Shown: piece after piece, positions 28,934-38,831 of the stretch
How positions within the stretch are numbered: the stretch's first letter is position 1
How the letters are laid out: each line of letters opens with the position of its first letter
Assembly: GCF_000759535.1 (NCBI RefSeq)
Contig: NZ_CP009455.1
Location: forward strand, 1,860,001 to 1,924,000
Direction: 5' to 3'
Source: Pseudomonas cremoricolorata
GTDB lineage: Bacteria > Pseudomonadota > Gammaproteobacteria > Pseudomonadales > Pseudomonadaceae
Length of the DNA stretch: 64,000 nucleotides
Notes under the pieces: model-generated
What the model saw: only the letters and a program-made list of their open reading frames with translations
What the model was told of the DNA's origin: nothing
Database searches by the model: none
Position numbers and translations under genes: made by a program

Positions 28934-29260
28934 ATGAGCAAGCGCGAACCCGCCATCTATAAAGTCATCTTCCTCAACCAGGGCCAGGTCTTCGAGTTGT
29001 ACGCCAAGCAGATTTTCCAGAGCGATCTATGGGGCTTTCTGGAAATCGAAGAAATTGTCTTCGGCGAGCGTAGCCAACTGCTGGTCGATCCCGGTGAGGA
29101 AAAGCTCAAGACTCAGTTCGAGGGCGTAGTGCGCAGTTTCGTTCCCCTGCAGTCGATCGTGCGCATCGACGAGGTGGAGCGGCTTGGGACGGCGAAGATC
29201 AGTGAAGCCAAGGGCGGTGGCAACGTGATGCCGTTCCCCCTGCCAGTACCTGAACGCTGA
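28934..29260 (+). CDS. DUF1820 family protein
   Basis: 108 aa. The sequence begins K-R-E-P-A-I-Y-K-V-I-F-L-N-Q-G-Q-V-F-E-L-Y-A, the characteristic DUF1820 opening, and includes L-W-G-F-L-E-I-E-E-I-V-F-G. It is a small cytosolic beta-rich protein of unknown function, common in gammaproteobacteria. The start MSKREPAIY was chosen over an upstream in-frame extension because family homology begins here. It is divergent from phoH and convergent with the Sel1-repeat gene. Confidence 0.88.
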   Translation: MSKREPAIYKVIFLNQGQVFELYAKQIFQSDLWGFLEIEEIVFGERSQLLVDPGEEKLKTQFEGVVRSFVPLQSIVRIDEVERLGTAKISEAKGGGNVMPFPLPVPER

Positions 29261-29286
29261 GGCCACAGGTAACGCGGCAAACTCAC

Positions 29287-29832
29287 TCAGGGCAGGGGAG
29301 AGAAAGGCGAGCGACCTTCGGCGTTCTGCAGCTCGAGCAGGTATTTGCGGAAGATCTGCCCCAGCACCTGGGTGGCGTGCTCGAGTTCTTCGCGCGGCAT
29401 CTGCTCACTGACTTCATCCGCCATGTCCAGCGCATCCTCGGCGCCGTTGACCGCGGCCATTTTCAGCAGGATGTAGGCCTGCACATTGTTGGCCTTGACC
29501 CCTTCACCCTTGAAGAACATGCCGCCCAGACGGTACTGGGCTTCGGCATGGCCTTGCAACGAGGCCTTCTGGAACCAGGCCAGGGCCTTGTCCAGTTGCG
29601 GCGGTGACTGCGTATGGTAGTACTCGCCCAGTTCGAACTGCGCCTCGGCATCGCCGGCGTCGGCGGTGCTTTCGCACGCCTTGAGCGCCTTGTCGAGGTC
29701 CTGGGGCTGAGTATTGAGCGTGCAACGGCCCGTGGCTGGGATCAGCAACGAGTTGCCTTCCTCTGCCAGTGTCAGCAGGGGCGTGAGAAGCAACAGGCAC
29801 CCCAGGGTCAGGGCGCGGCCGGTGCGGTTCAT
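29287..29832 (-). CDS. Sel1/TPR-repeat periplasmic protein
   Basis: 181 aa with a cleavable signal (residues 1-23, L-L-L-L-T-P-L-L-T-L-A). Two to three Sel1-like repeats follow (AEAQFELGEYYHTQ, AEAQYRLGGMFFKGEGV, AYILLKMAAVNGAEDA). Such repeats are protein-interaction surfaces. The partner is unknown. The region between this gene and hemL carries a good promoter for it. Confidence 0.85.
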   Translation of the reverse strand: MNRTGRALTLGCLLLLTPLLTLAEEGNSLLIPATGRCTLNTQPQDLDKALKACESTADAGDAEAQFELGEYYHTQSPPQLDKALAWFQKASLQGHAEAQYRLGGMFFKGEGVKANNVQAYILLKMAAVNGAEDALDMADEVSEQMPREELEHATQVLGQIFRKYLLELQNAEGRSPFSPLP

Positions 29833-29879
29833 GGGGATAGACTTACCTCTGCAAAGCTGCGGCCAATGTCTGGTGGCAC

Positions 29880-29909
29880 ATTATGGGATAAGCAACGCCA
29901 ACCTTACAA
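29880..29909 (-). promoter_or_regulatory. Sigma-70 promoter for the Sel1-repeat gene
   Basis: Minus-strand TTGTAA (29909-29904), an 18-bp spacer and CATAAT (29885-29880), about 48 bp before the start codon. Confidence 0.55.
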
Positions 29910-29972
29910 AGATTTACGCGAATTTCTGCCCAGGGAGCGAACGCTGCCGCTCCCCTTGGCGATATCGCGCCC

Positions 29973-31256
29973 TCAGCGCAGTGCGGCGAAGGCCCGCTCG
30001 GCAGCGTCGAGGGTGATCTGCAGCTCCTTGTCGCCGTGGGCGATCGAGGTGAAACCGGCCTCGAACGCGCTCGGCGCCAGGTAGACGCCGCCTTCGAGCA
30101 TCAGATGGAAGAAGCGCTTGAAACGTTCAGAGTCGCTGGCCATGACGTCGTCGAACGTGACGATATCGTCGGCGCCGCTGAAGTACAGGCCGAACATGGC
30201 CCCCGCCTGGGTGGTGACGAACGGCACGCCAGCGGCATCGGCACGTTGCTGCAGGCCATCGAGCATGCGGCTGGTGAAGGCCGTCAGCTCGTCATGGAAG
30301 CCCGGACGGCTGATCAGCCTGAGGGTGGTCAGGCCCGCAGCCATCGCCAGCGGGTTACCCGACAGCGTGCCGGCCTGGTACACCGGCCCCAGTGGCGCGA
30401 TGCATTCCATGATCGCCCGCTTGCCGCCGAAGCAGCCCACCGGCATGCCGCCGCCGACGATCTTGCCGAAGGTCGACAGGTCGGGCGTGATGCCGTAATA
30501 GCCCTGGGCGCCGCCGAGGGAGACGCGGAAACCGGTCATCACCTCGTCGAAGATCAGCACCACGCCATGTTTGTCGCATTGTTCACGCAGGCCTTCGAGG
30601 AAGCCCGGCGCAGGCGGCACGCAGTTCATGTTGCCGGCCACCGGCTCGACGATGATGCAGGCGACGCTGTCGCCGACTTCTGCGAGGGTCTTTTCCACCT
30701 CGGCCAGGTCGTTGAACGGCAGGGTCAGGGTGTGCTTGGCGAAGTCAGCCGGCACCCCGGCCGAGCTGGGCACGCCTTGGGTCAGCAGGCCGGAACCGGC
30801 CTTGACCAGCAGGCTGTCGGAGTGGCCGTGGTAGCAGCCTTCGAACTTGATGATGGCATCGCGGCCAGTGTAGCCCCGGGCCAGGCGAATGGCGCTCATG
30901 GTCGCTTCGGTGCCCGAGCTGACCATGCGCACCATTTCCATCGACGGCACGATCGAGCAGACCAGGTCGGCCATCTCGGTTTCCATGGCGGTTGGCGCGC
31001 CGTAGGACAGGCCGTGCGCCAATTGCTTGCGCACCGACTCCAGCACCTCAGGGTGGCCGTGGCCGAGAATCATCGGCCCCCAGGAACCGACATAGTCGAC
31101 ATAGCGCTTGTCGTCCTCGTCGATCACGTAGGCGCCTTCGGCGTGCTTGAAGAACAGCGGCGTGCCACCGACGCTACGGAAGGCGCGCACCGGCGAGTTG
31201 ACCCCGCCGGGGATGTGTTTCTGGGCTTGGGCGAACAGGTCTTCGGAACGGGACAT
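29973..31256 (-). CDS. hemL: Glutamate-1-semialdehyde 2,1-aminomutase
   Basis: 427 aa PLP enzyme making 5-aminolevulinate in the C5 pathway of haem, sirohaem and corrin synthesis. The PLP lysine lies in [14 protein letters not shown]. Other signatures are [10 protein letters not shown] at the start and [14 protein letters not shown] chose MSRSEDLF at 31256 because AAGAGAG is 7 bases away; ATG 31262 is too close to it. A 7-bp GC inverted repeat (29933-29954) follows the gene but has no T-tract. It ends a thiD-thiE-hemL series. Confidence 0.97.
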   Translation of the reverse strand: MSRSEDLFAQAQKHIPGGVNSPVRAFRSVGGTPLFFKHAEGAYVIDEDDKRYVDYVGSWGPMILGHGHPEVLESVRKQLAHGLSYGAPTAMETEMADLVCSIVPSMEMVRMVSSGTEATMSAIRLARGYTGRDAIIKFEGCYHGHSDSLLVKAGSGLLTQGVPSSAGVPADFAKHTLTLPFNDLAEVEKTLAEVGDSVACIIVEPVAGNMNCVPPAPGFLEGLREQCDKHGVVLIFDEVMTGFRVSLGGAQGYYGITPDLSTFGKIVGGGMPVGCFGGKRAIMECIAPLGPVYQAGTLSGNPLAMAAGLTTLRLISRPGFHDELTAFTSRMLDGLQQRADAAGVPFVTTQAGAMFGLYFSGADDIVTFDDVMASDSERFKRFFHLMLEGGVYLAPSAFEAGFTSIAHGDKELQITLDAAERAFAALR

Positions 31257-31273
31257 GGACATACTCTCTTGAA

Positions 31274-31897
31274 TCAGGAAGCGAACAGGGCGTTGAAGGC
31301 GCGGGCGCGGCGAGTGACCTCGGCCGAGCTGTCGGCACCGAACAGGCCGTGGATCACTGCCAGCAGGTCGGCGCCGTGGGCGACCAGCGGGGCAGCGTTG
31401 TCGAGGGTGACGCCGCCGATCACCGCGATCGGCAGGCGTATCTGCGCCCGTGCCTGGCTCAGCAACTCTAGGTTGGCGGCTGGGGCGCCGGGTTTGGTCA
31501 GGGAATTGAAAAAGCGCCCGAAGGCTACATAGCTGGCCCCTTCACGTGCAGCCTGGGCGGCCAGTTCGAGGCTGGCATGACAGGTCGAGCCGATGACGGC
31601 CTGACTGCCAAGCAGGGCGCGTGCCGGGGTCAACGGACCGTCAGTCTGGCCCAGGTGCACGCCGACCCCCAGGCGCGCGGCCAGCTCGGCGTCGTCGTTG
31701 ATCACCAGCGTCGAGCCATAGCGCTCGCACAGACCTTGCAGAGCCTCGGCCTCGCGCAGCCGACGGGCGGTGTCGTCGCTTTTGTCGCGGTACTGCAGCA
31801 GGCGAACGCCGCCGTCCAGTGCCGCCTCGACATAAGGCAGCAGGCGACCGGCCAGCAGTTGACTGTCGGTGATGGCGTAAAGACCGCGTAGGGTCAT
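31274..31897 (-). CDS. thiE: Thiamine-phosphate synthase
   Basis: 207 aa TIM barrel joining HMP-PP and thiazole phosphate. Signatures are L-Y-A-I-T-D at the N-terminus, [30 protein letters not shown] and I-A-V-I-G-G-V. It lies between thiD and hemL with short gaps (16 and 17 bp), so co-transcription is likely. No TPP riboswitch motif was seen upstream. Confidence 0.96.
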   Translation of the reverse strand: MTLRGLYAITDSQLLAGRLLPYVEAALDGGVRLLQYRDKSDDTARRLREAEALQGLCERYGSTLVINDDAELAARLGVGVHLGQTDGPLTPARALLGSQAVIGSTCHASLELAAQAAREGASYVAFGRFFNSLTKPGAPAANLELLSQARAQIRLPIAVIGGVTLDNAAPLVAHGADLLAVIHGLFGADSSAEVTRRARAFNALFAS

Positions 31898-31913
31898 CTT
31901 GGGCCTCGTCAGA

Positions 31914-32711
31914 TCAGGAGCAGAAATCCAGCGGCAGGCGACGTGGGACGAACTGGCCGTGGCCTAGTCGCTCGGCGTCGCGCAGGGTTCGCCAGGTGTA
32001 GTCGAGGGCGCTGTGCACCGCGCTGGGCAGTTGTTCGCCCAGGGCCAGGCGCCCGGCCAGGGCACTGGCCAGGGTGCAGCCGGAGCCGTGGTAGCTGCCG
32101 GGCAGGCGTTCGCAGAGCCAGGTCTGTGGGGCCTCGAAGCGGCTGTAGAAACGGTTGTGGATCTGCGCTTCGTCGCCATGCCCGCCCGTAATCAGCAGAT
32201 TGCGGCAAAACCGCAGCAGCACCTCGGCGCATTCATCGGCCGTGCCGTTGGGCAGTTCAGCGAGAATGCGTGCTTCGGGCAGGTTGGGCGTAGCGATTAC
32301 CGACAGCGGCAACAGGCGCTCACGCAGGGCGTAGCCGACCTCGTCCTTGCCCAGCTGGCCACCGCCGCCGGCGCGCAGCACCGGGTCGCACACCAATGGC
32401 AGGTGCGGATAAGCGCTGAGCAGTTCTGCGACGGTGTCGACCATCTCGATCGAGCCGAGCATACCCAGCTTGACCGCGGCGACCTGCGAGTCGGCGAGCA
32501 CGGCATTGGCCTGGGCCAGTACCCACTCGCGGTCGAGCACGCGGAAGTCGCTGACATTGACGGTGTCCTGCACGGTCAGCGCGGTCACCGCAGGTGCGGC
32601 GTGACAGCCTTGAGCGAGCAGGGCTTCGATATCTGCCTGCAGACCGGCGCCGCCACTGGGGTCGTGGCCGGAGAGACAGAGGACAACGGGGCGGGAGCTA
32701 TAGATAGTCAT
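31914..32711 (-). CDS. thiD: Hydroxymethylpyrimidine / HMP-phosphate kinase
   Basis: 265 aa ribokinase-fold enzyme that phosphorylates HMP and HMP-P for thiamine synthesis or salvage. Signatures are [14 protein letters not shown] near residue 14, [14 protein letters not shown], and the C-terminal anion-hole motif [10 protein letters not shown]. The start MTIYSSRP was chosen over an ATG seven codons earlier. It is divergent from the sensor kinase gene. Confidence 0.95.
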   Translation of the reverse strand: MTIYSSRPVVLCLSGHDPSGGAGLQADIEALLAQGCHAAPAVTALTVQDTVNVSDFRVLDREWVLAQANAVLADSQVAAVKLGMLGSIEMVDTVAELLSAYPHLPLVCDPVLRAGGGGQLGKDEVGYALRERLLPLSVIATPNLPEARILAELPNGTADECAEVLLRFCRNLLITGGHGDEAQIHNRFYSRFEAPQTWLCERLPGSYHGSGCTLASALAGRLALGEQLPSAVHSALDYTWRTLRDAERLGHGQFVPRRLPLDFCS

Positions 32712-32949
32712 GGTCGCCGAGCTTACCACCAAACCGTCCAGGACGACGCGCCAGGTGCCTGGCCAGGCTCCTTGCCAGGGTTGCCAGCCCAGGCGCGGTG
32801 CGGCCTGCGCGCTGTGCGAGTGGGGGCGTTACCTGGGCAAGCTATGCTAGAGTCCGCGATCGATTCGATAGGCGGGCGCCCTCCAGCGCCCTCTCTCACA
32901 CGGACAGGAGAACACTGCGACGCCGACGGACGGGCCATGCTGGGGCTGT
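32712..32949. other. Divergent intergenic region between thiD and the sensor kinase
   Basis: 238 bp with no gene. The only promoter-like element I see is TATGCT (32843-32848) on the plus strand, 101 bp before the kinase start. The expected TPP-riboswitch core sequence CTGAGA is absent on the thiD side. Confidence 0.5.
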
Positions 32950-34938
32950 ATGCGCTATTTGCTGATTTTCCTGTTGGGCTGCGTGCCCCTGCTGGCCCAG
33001 GCGGTCGGATTCGACAACGCCACCACGCGGCTGGAGCTGGGTCGGGCCCTGCAGGTGTTCGAAGACCGCGGCGGTGCCAGCACCATCGACGAGGTCAGCG
33101 CGCCACGCTTTCGCGGCTTTCGCCAGCAGGACCGCGACGTGCTCAATGCCGGCTATTCACGCTCGGTGTTCTGGCTCAAGGTGCCGCTGACCTACAGCGA
33201 AGGCCCAGGCAGCACGCAAAAGCAGTGGCTGCTTGAGCTGGCGTATCCACCGCTGGATCACCTCGAGCTGTACCTGCCCGATGGCCAGGGCGGCTACCGG
33301 CTGGCGCAACGCACAGGCGACGCCTTGCCCTACGCCAGCCGGCAGATCCGCCAGGATGCCTACCTGTTCGACCTGCCGCTGCGCCCCGGCCACACCACCA
33401 CCGTCTACCTGCGCATCCACAGCGAGGGCTCGCTGCAGGCGCCGCTGACCCTGTGGTCGGCGCATGCCTACATCGAGCAGCAGCCCAGCCGCCTGTATGT
33501 GCTGGGCATGATCTACGGTGTGCTGCTGGTGATGCTGGTGTACAACTTCTTCCTGTACGTCAGCGTGCGTGATGTCGCCTACCTCTACTACATCCTTTAT
33601 ATCGCCGCGTTCGGGCTGTACCAGGTGTCGGTCAACGGGGCCGGCGTTGCCTACCTGTGGCCCGACAACCCTTGGTGGGCGAATGCCGCGACGCCCTTTT
33701 TCATCGGCGCGGCGGGGCTGTTCGGTTGCCAGTTCGCCCGGCAGTTCCTGCAACTGGCGCGTGTCAGCCGTGCCTGCGACCGTCTGCTGCGCGGGCTAAT
33801 GGCCGCTGCTGCGGTAGTGATGGCCATGGCGTTGCTGGCGCCCTACGGCCTGGCGCTGCGCCTGGCGACCGGGCTGGCGCTGGCATTCACCCTGAGCATC
33901 TTCGCAGCAGGCCTGCTGGCCTGGTGGCGCGGGCTGCGGGTAGCGCGCTGGTTCATCATCGCCTGGTCGGCGTTTCTCTTTGGCGGACTGATCAACTCCC
34001 TGATGGTGCTGGGGTACCTGCCCAACGTGTTCCTGACCATGTACGCCAGCCAGCTTGGCTCGGCGCTGGAAGTGGCCTTGTTGTCGCTGGCGCTGGCCGA
34101 CCGTATCAACAGTATGCGCGACGAACAGGCGCGCACCCTGCGTGAAACCGGCGCCACGCTCGAGCAGCTCAACCAGCAACTGGCGCGCAGCAATCGGCTC
34201 AAGGATGAGTTCCTCGCCACCGTCAGCCATGAACTGCGCACGCCGATGAACGGCGTGGTCGGTTCGCTGGAACTGCTCCACTCACCCACGCTTAGCGCCG
34301 AACAGGCGCAGTTTCACCGTAGCGCCAGCGCAGCCGCCCACGACATGCTGGCCATGGTCGATGACCTGCTGGTGCTGACCGAGCTGCAGGCCGGGCGCCT
34401 GCAGGCGCAGGCAGTGCCGTTCCACCTTGGTCGACTGCTGCAGGAGCTGCGCGCGCGCTACGCCGGCCAGGCGTTGGGTAAAGGGCTGTACCTGAGCCTC
34501 GACCTCAGCCCGGAATTGCCCGAGTACCTGCTGGGCGATGCGCAGAAGCTGACGCGCTGCCTGGCCTGCCTGCTCGACAACGCCCTGAAGTTCACCGCCC
34601 AGGGCGGGGTGATGGTGCAGGTGCGTGGCCGTCGCACCGGGCCTGACCGGGTGGCCTTGACCTTCAGCGTGATCGACAGCGGCATCGGCTTCGCCGACCT
34701 CGACCAGGCCAGCCTGTATCAGCGGTTCTTCCAGATCGACGGCTCCACCACCCGTCAGCACGGCGGCCTGGGCATCGGCCTGGCGATCTGCCGGCAGATG
34801 GCCGAGCTGCTCGGTGCGCGGCTGTCGCAGGTCTCGACCCCAGGCAAGGGCAGCCGCTTCGAGCTGAGCCTGAGCCTGGCGGTGGTGCAGGGGCGGGTGC
34901 CGCAGGTTGAGGAGGCGCAGCGTCGCGGACGCTTCTAG
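32950..34938 (+). CDS. 7TM-DISM sensor histidine kinase (LadS-like, no receiver domain)
   Basis: 662 aa. Signal-like N-terminus (residues 1-19), then a periplasmic 7TMR-DISMED2 domain (about 30-175), seven membrane helices (about 180-385), a short coiled coil (R-D-E-Q-A-R-T-L-R-E-T-G-A-T), HisKA with H-box F-L-A-T-V-S-H-E-L-R-T-P-M-N-G (His near 422), and HATPase_c with N-box D-N-A-L-K-F, D-S-G-I-G-F and G-L-G-I-G-L-A-I. It ends directly after the ATPase domain. P. aeruginosa LadS, with the same sensor plan and the same thiD neighbour, carries a C-terminal receiver. Partner unknown; the Gac/Rsm network is possible by analogy. Confidence 0.9.
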   Translation: MRYLLIFLLGCVPLLAQAVGFDNATTRLELGRALQVFEDRGGASTIDEVSAPRFRGFRQQDRDVLNAGYSRSVFWLKVPLTYSEGPGSTQKQWLLELAYPPLDHLELYLPDGQGGYRLAQRTGDALPYASRQIRQDAYLFDLPLRPGHTTTVYLRIHSEGSLQAPLTLWSAHAYIEQQPSRLYVLGMIYGVLLVMLVYNFFLYVSVRDVAYLYYILYIAAFGLYQVSVNGAGVAYLWPDNPWWANAATPFFIGAAGLFGCQFARQFLQLARVSRACDRLLRGLMAAAAVVMAMALLAPYGLALRLATGLALAFTLSIFAAGLLAWWRGLRVARWFIIAWSAFLFGGLINSLMVLGYLPNVFLTMYASQLGSALEVALLSLALADRINSMRDEQARTLRETGATLEQLNQQLARSNRLKDEFLATVSHELRTPMNGVVGSLELLHSPTLSAEQAQFHRSASAAAHDMLAMVDDLLVLTELQAGRLQAQAVPFHLGRLLQELRARYAGQALGKGLYLSLDLSPELPEYLLGDAQKLTRCLACLLDNALKFTAQGGVMVQVRGRRTGPDRVALTFSVIDSGIGFADLDQASLYQRFFQIDGSTTRQHGGLGIGLAICRQMAELLGARLSQVSTPGKGSRFELSLSLAVVQGRVPQVEEAQRRGRF

Positions 34939-34997
34939 GCTCTGTAGGACAGGTCGCACGCAACGGCTGCGATCATGCGCATCGATTGGAGGCGCCC

Positions 34998-36650
34998 ATG
35001 AACCTGCACGCGTACGCCGAAACCCACACCGTCAGCAACCAGCCGCCGCCGCTCGATGGCGCCAACCTGTACCGCATCGACCTGCCCTTGCAGCACTGGG
35101 CCAGGCACTTCGGCGCCGGCTGGGCCGAGGCGCGCATCGAGGCCTATGGCGCGCTGGCGGGCGGCCCGCTGATGGCTGCGGGATTTCTTGCCGAGGCCAA
35201 TCCCCCGCAGTTTCACAGCCATGACCGCTATGGGCACCGCATCGACCTGGTCGACTTCCACCCGGCCTATCATCTGCTGATGCGCACGGCCATCGAACAT
35301 GGCCTGCCGTCACTGCCCTGGAGCGAACCCCGCCCCGGCGCGCACGTGGCCCGCGCGGCCATGACTTACCTGCACAGCCAGGCCGAAGCGGCCAGCGGCT
35401 GCCCGCTGACCATGACCTTCGCTGCCGTCCCGGCGCTGCGCCGGCAAGCGTCGCTGGCCGCCCACTGGCTGCCCAAGGTGCTGGCCTGCGACTACGACCC
35501 GCGCAACGTTGGCGACCGGCACAAGGCCGGCGTCACCCTGGGCATGGCCATGACCGAAAAGCAGGGCGGCAGCGACGTGCGTGCCAACACCACACGGGCG
35601 TTCCCGGTGGCGGCCAGCGGGCCGGGCGAGGCGTACGAATTGCTTGGGCACAAGTGGTTCTGTTCGGCGCCGATGTGCGATGCCTTCCTCACACTGGCGC
35701 AGACCGAACACGGCCTGAGCTGCTTTCTGCTGCCACGCCACCGCCCCGACGACAGCCGCAACGAGCTGTACATCCAGCGCCTGAAGAACAAGCTCGGTAA
35801 CCGCGCCAATGCTTCGTGCGAAGTGGAATTTCGCGGCGCCCTGGCGTGGATGCTGGGCGAAGAGGGACGGGGCATCGCCACCATTCTGGAAATGGTCGGC
35901 ATGACCCGCTTCGACTGCATGGTCGGCTCCAGCGCCCTGATGCGCCAGGCGCTGACCCAGGCCAGCCATCACTGCGCCCACCGCACGGTCAGCGGGCGCC
36001 TGCTCAGCGAACAGCCGCTGATGCAGAACGTGCTGGCCGACCTGGCCGTGGAAAGTGAAGCGGCTTTGGCCCTGAGCCTGCGCATGGCCCAGGCGCTGGA
36101 CCGCCTGGACCATACCCAGCAGCGGCTGTTCGCCCGGTTGATGACCGCCGTGGGCAAATACTGGATATGCAAACGTGCCCCGGCGATGATCAACGAAGCC
36201 GCCGAATGCCTGGGCGGCGCGGGCTATATCGAAGACAGCATCCTGCCGCGGCTGTACCGCGAAGCGCCGGTCAATTCCATCTGGGAGGGCTCGGGCAACG
36301 TGCAGTGCCTGGATGTGTTGCGCGCCCTGGACAGGGAAGACGGTGTACGCGAGGCGCTGTTCGACGAGCTGGGTGACGGGCACGGCGACCGCCGCTTGGC
36401 CGTCCACATCCAGCGTCTGCGCCAGGCGCTGGATGATCCCGCCGAGCTGCCTTCCCGTGCCCGGCAACTGAGCGAAGACATTGCCTTGGCGGTGCAGGCC
36501 AGGCTGTTGTTCGAAGGCGGCCCCAGTCACCTCAGCGAAGCGTTCATCGGCAGCCGCCTCGACGCTGGCGGGCGGCTCTACGGCACGCTGCCGCGCGGCA
36601 CCGACGTCGCTGCCCTGGTGGCGCGGGCGACACCGCCCTGGCCGCTCTGA
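34998..36650 (+). CDS. AidB-type acyl-CoA dehydrogenase
   Basis: 550 aa. The acyl-CoA dehydrogenase fold with the long AidB-style N-terminus (SNQPPPLDGANLYRIDLPL). Flavin-site motifs are M-A-M-T-E-K-Q-G-G-S-D-V-R, H-K-W-F-C-S-A-P-M-C-D-A, and the late E-C-L-G-G-A-G-Y-I-E-D. AidB in E. coli is part of the Ada alkylation response and may protect DNA or act on alkylating agents; its physiological substrate is unproven. The start at 34998 has a strong TGGAGG site. There is no ada gene nearby. Confidence 0.92.
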   Translation: MNLHAYAETHTVSNQPPPLDGANLYRIDLPLQHWARHFGAGWAEARIEAYGALAGGPLMAAGFLAEANPPQFHSHDRYGHRIDLVDFHPAYHLLMRTAIEHGLPSLPWSEPRPGAHVARAAMTYLHSQAEAASGCPLTMTFAAVPALRRQASLAAHWLPKVLACDYDPRNVGDRHKAGVTLGMAMTEKQGGSDVRANTTRAFPVAASGPGEAYELLGHKWFCSAPMCDAFLTLAQTEHGLSCFLLPRHRPDDSRNELYIQRLKNKLGNRANASCEVEFRGALAWMLGEEGRGIATILEMVGMTRFDCMVGSSALMRQALTQASHHCAHRTVSGRLLSEQPLMQNVLADLAVESEAALALSLRMAQALDRLDHTQQRLFARLMTAVGKYWICKRAPAMINEAAECLGGAGYIEDSILPRLYREAPVNSIWEGSGNVQCLDVLRALDREDGVREALFDELGDGHGDRRLAVHIQRLRQALDDPAELPSRARQLSEDIALAVQARLLFEGGPSHLSEAFIGSRLDAGGRLYGTLPRGTDVAALVARATPPWPL

Positions 36651-36728
36651 CCAGCAGGCACTGGGGGTGTATTTCCCGGCGAACCGAGGCAAGATGAGTG
36701 CCCTGCATGTCCAGACAGGATGCCCCGC

Positions 36729-38192
36729 GTGAGCCAAGCGTTTGAAGTCGTAGATACCCCCGAACAGGCCGTCGACCGTCTGGCGGCCCTGCATGAACAG
36801 GCCACCGGCGCCCTCAGCGCAGCGCTGAAGCGCTACCTCAAGGACCGTTCCGAACCTAGCCCCAGCGAACGCGCGCTGTACCGCTACCCGGCCCTGCGCC
36901 TGACCTACTACAGCCAGGGCGAAGTCGCCGCCACTACCCGGGCCTATGCCAAGGTTCAGGTGGCTGGCACCTACAGCGTCACCGTGACCCAGCCCGAAGC
37001 CTTCCGTGGCTACCTGCTCGACCAGTTGCGCCCCTTGATGAACGACTACACGGTGACCGTGGAAGTCGGCATGAGCGAACAGAGTATTCCCTACCCCTAT
37101 GTGGTCGACCAAGGCGATGAACTGGCCGGCAGCGGCATCACCGCAGCGGCACTGGCGCGGGTCTTCCCCAGTACCGACCTGTCGGCGGCCACCGATGACA
37201 TCGCCGACGGCCTGTGGGACTGGGGCAACGCCGAGGCCCTGCCGCTGGCGCTGTTCGACGCCGCGCGTGTGGATTTCTCGCTGCGCCGTCTGGTGCACTA
37301 CACCGGCAGCGACTGGCGCCACGTGCAGCCGTGGATCCTGCTGACCAACTACCACCGTTATGTCGACCAGTTCATCGCCCACGGCCTCGAGCAACTGCGC
37401 CACGACCCGCGTTTCGTGCGCATGGTGCTGCCCGGCAACGTGGTGATCGACAACACCATGGCCGAGGAAGAGGTCCAGGGGCTGGTGGCCAGCGTGGTCT
37501 GGCACCGCTACCAGATGCCGGCCTACCACCTGATTGCTGCCGATGGCGATGGCATCACCTTGGTCAACATCGGCGTCGGCCCGTCCAACGCCAAGAACAT
37601 CACCGACCACCTCGCCGTGTTGCGTCCGCACTGCTGGCTGATGATCGGCCACTGCGGCGGCCTGCGCCAATCGCAGACCATCGGCGACTACGTGCTGGCC
37701 CACGCCTACATGCGCCGTGACGGCATTCTCGACCGCGTGGTGCCGCCGAATATTCCCATCCCGGCGCTGGCCGAGGTGCAGATGGCGTTGCAGGAGGCGG
37801 CGGCGCAGATCACCGGCGAGCGTGGCGATGAACTGAAAAAGCGCCTGCGTACCGGCACCGTGCTGACCTACGACGACCGCAACTGGGAGCTGCGCTGGGC
37901 CCAGGAACGGCCGCTGATCAACCTCTCGCGCGCCGTGGCGGTGGACATGGAAAGCGGCACCATCGCCGCCCAGGGCTATCGCCTGCGGGTGCCTTACGGC
38001 ACCTTGCTGTGCGTGTCCGACAAACCCCTGCACAGCGAAATCAAGCTGCCCGGTTCGGCCAACGCGTTCTACAACCGCGCGGTGAGCCAGCACCTGAAGA
38101 TCGGCATCGCCGCCCTCGACCTGCTGCGCACCGAGCTCAACTCGCTGCACTCGCGTAAACTGCGCAGCTTCGATGAGCCGCCGTTCCGCTGA
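36729..38192 (+). CDS. amn: AMP nucleosidase
   Basis: About 487 aa, close to the E. coli length. Hydrolyses AMP to adenine and ribose 5-phosphate. An N-terminal regulatory domain (about 1-185) precedes the nucleoside-phosphorylase-like catalytic domain (N-I-G-V-G-P-S-N-A-K-N-I-T-D, G-H-C-G-G-L-R, V-A-V-D-M-E-S-G-T-I-A-A-Q-G-Y-R). I use GTG at 36729 (MSQAFEV), which has AGGA 8 bases upstream. The ATG at 36720 would add three residues but has no spaced ribosome site. Confidence 0.95.
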   Translation: MSQAFEVVDTPEQAVDRLAALHEQATGALSAALKRYLKDRSEPSPSERALYRYPALRLTYYSQGEVAATTRAYAKVQVAGTYSVTVTQPEAFRGYLLDQLRPLMNDYTVTVEVGMSEQSIPYPYVVDQGDELAGSGITAAALARVFPSTDLSAATDDIADGLWDWGNAEALPLALFDAARVDFSLRRLVHYTGSDWRHVQPWILLTNYHRYVDQFIAHGLEQLRHDPRFVRMVLPGNVVIDNTMAEEEVQGLVASVVWHRYQMPAYHLIAADGDGITLVNIGVGPSNAKNITDHLAVLRPHCWLMIGHCGGLRQSQTIGDYVLAHAYMRRDGILDRVVPPNIPIPALAEVQMALQEAAAQITGERGDELKKRLRTGTVLTYDDRNWELRWAQERPLINLSRAVAVDMESGTIAAQGYRLRVPYGTLLCVSDKPLHSEIKLPGSANAFYNRAVSQHLKIGIAALDLLRTELNSLHSRKLRSFDEPPFR

Positions 38193-38198
38193 GGTTGC

Positions 38199-38828
38199 AT
38201 GCCCCCGCCGTCCCGTCCCACCCCGCGTCGCCCAGCGCCGCGGCCTGCCGCCCAACGGCGTCAGGCCAAGGCGCCGCCGGCCGAGCCGCGGCTGATTCTG
38301 CTGAACAAACCCTTTGACGTGCTGACCCAGTTCAGCGACGGCGAAGGCCGCGCAACGCTCAAGGATTTCGTCGATATCCCCGGCATCTACCCGGCAGGAC
38401 GCCTCGATCGTGACAGCGAAGGGCTGTTGCTGCTGACCAACGATGGCCGCTTGCAGGCGCGCATTGCCGATCCTAAGCACAAGTTGCCCAAGACCTACTG
38501 GGTGCAAGTGGAAGGAGAGGTCAGCCAGGCGCAGTTGCAGCAGTTGCGCGACGGCGTGCAGCTCAACGACGGCCCGACCTTGCCCGCCCAGGCGCGGCAA
38601 CTGGACGAGCCGGCGCTATGGCCACGCACGCCGCCGGTACGCTTTCGCAAGAGCGTGCCGACCTGCTGGCTGGAGCTGGTGATTCGGGAAGGGCGCAACC
38701 GCCAGGTGCGGCGCATGACTGCGGCGGTGGGGCTGCCGACCCTGCGCCTGGTGCGGGTGCGTATCGGTGACTGGGCACTCGATGATCTGGAGCCTGGCAG
38801 CTGGCGCGAAGTGCCAGCCAGGCTGTGA
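38199..38828 (+). CDS. rluE: 23S rRNA pseudouridine synthase, RluE type
   Basis: 209 aa of the RsuA/RluB/E/F family. After a Pro/Arg-rich N-terminal tail of 25 residues come [12 protein letters not shown] and the catalytic-Asp motif [25 protein letters not shown] is the late conserved block. No S4 domain is present, which fits RluE (U2457) rather than RsuA or RluB. It begins 6 bp after amn. Confidence 0.92.
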   Translation: MPPPSRPTPRRPAPRPAAQRRQAKAPPAEPRLILLNKPFDVLTQFSDGEGRATLKDFVDIPGIYPAGRLDRDSEGLLLLTNDGRLQARIADPKHKLPKTYWVQVEGEVSQAQLQQLRDGVQLNDGPTLPAQARQLDEPALWPRTPPVRFRKSVPTCWLELVIREGRNRQVRRMTAAVGLPTLRLVRVRIGDWALDDLEPGSWREVPARL

Positions 38829-38831
38829 CGC

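Noticed and set aside
29933..29954. Inverted repeat GGGAGCG/CGCTCCC after hemL
   Set aside because: No T-tract in minus-strand sense, so not counted as a terminator.
32712..32949. Possible TPP riboswitch upstream of thiD
   Set aside because: The CTGAGA core and partner helix sequences are absent.
35310..38600. Very long open frame (about 1,096 codons) on the minus strand
   Set aside because: It is antisense to the aidB-type, amn and rluE genes, all of which match known families. GC-rich codon bias leaves such antisense frames open. The translated sequence has no recognisable domains.
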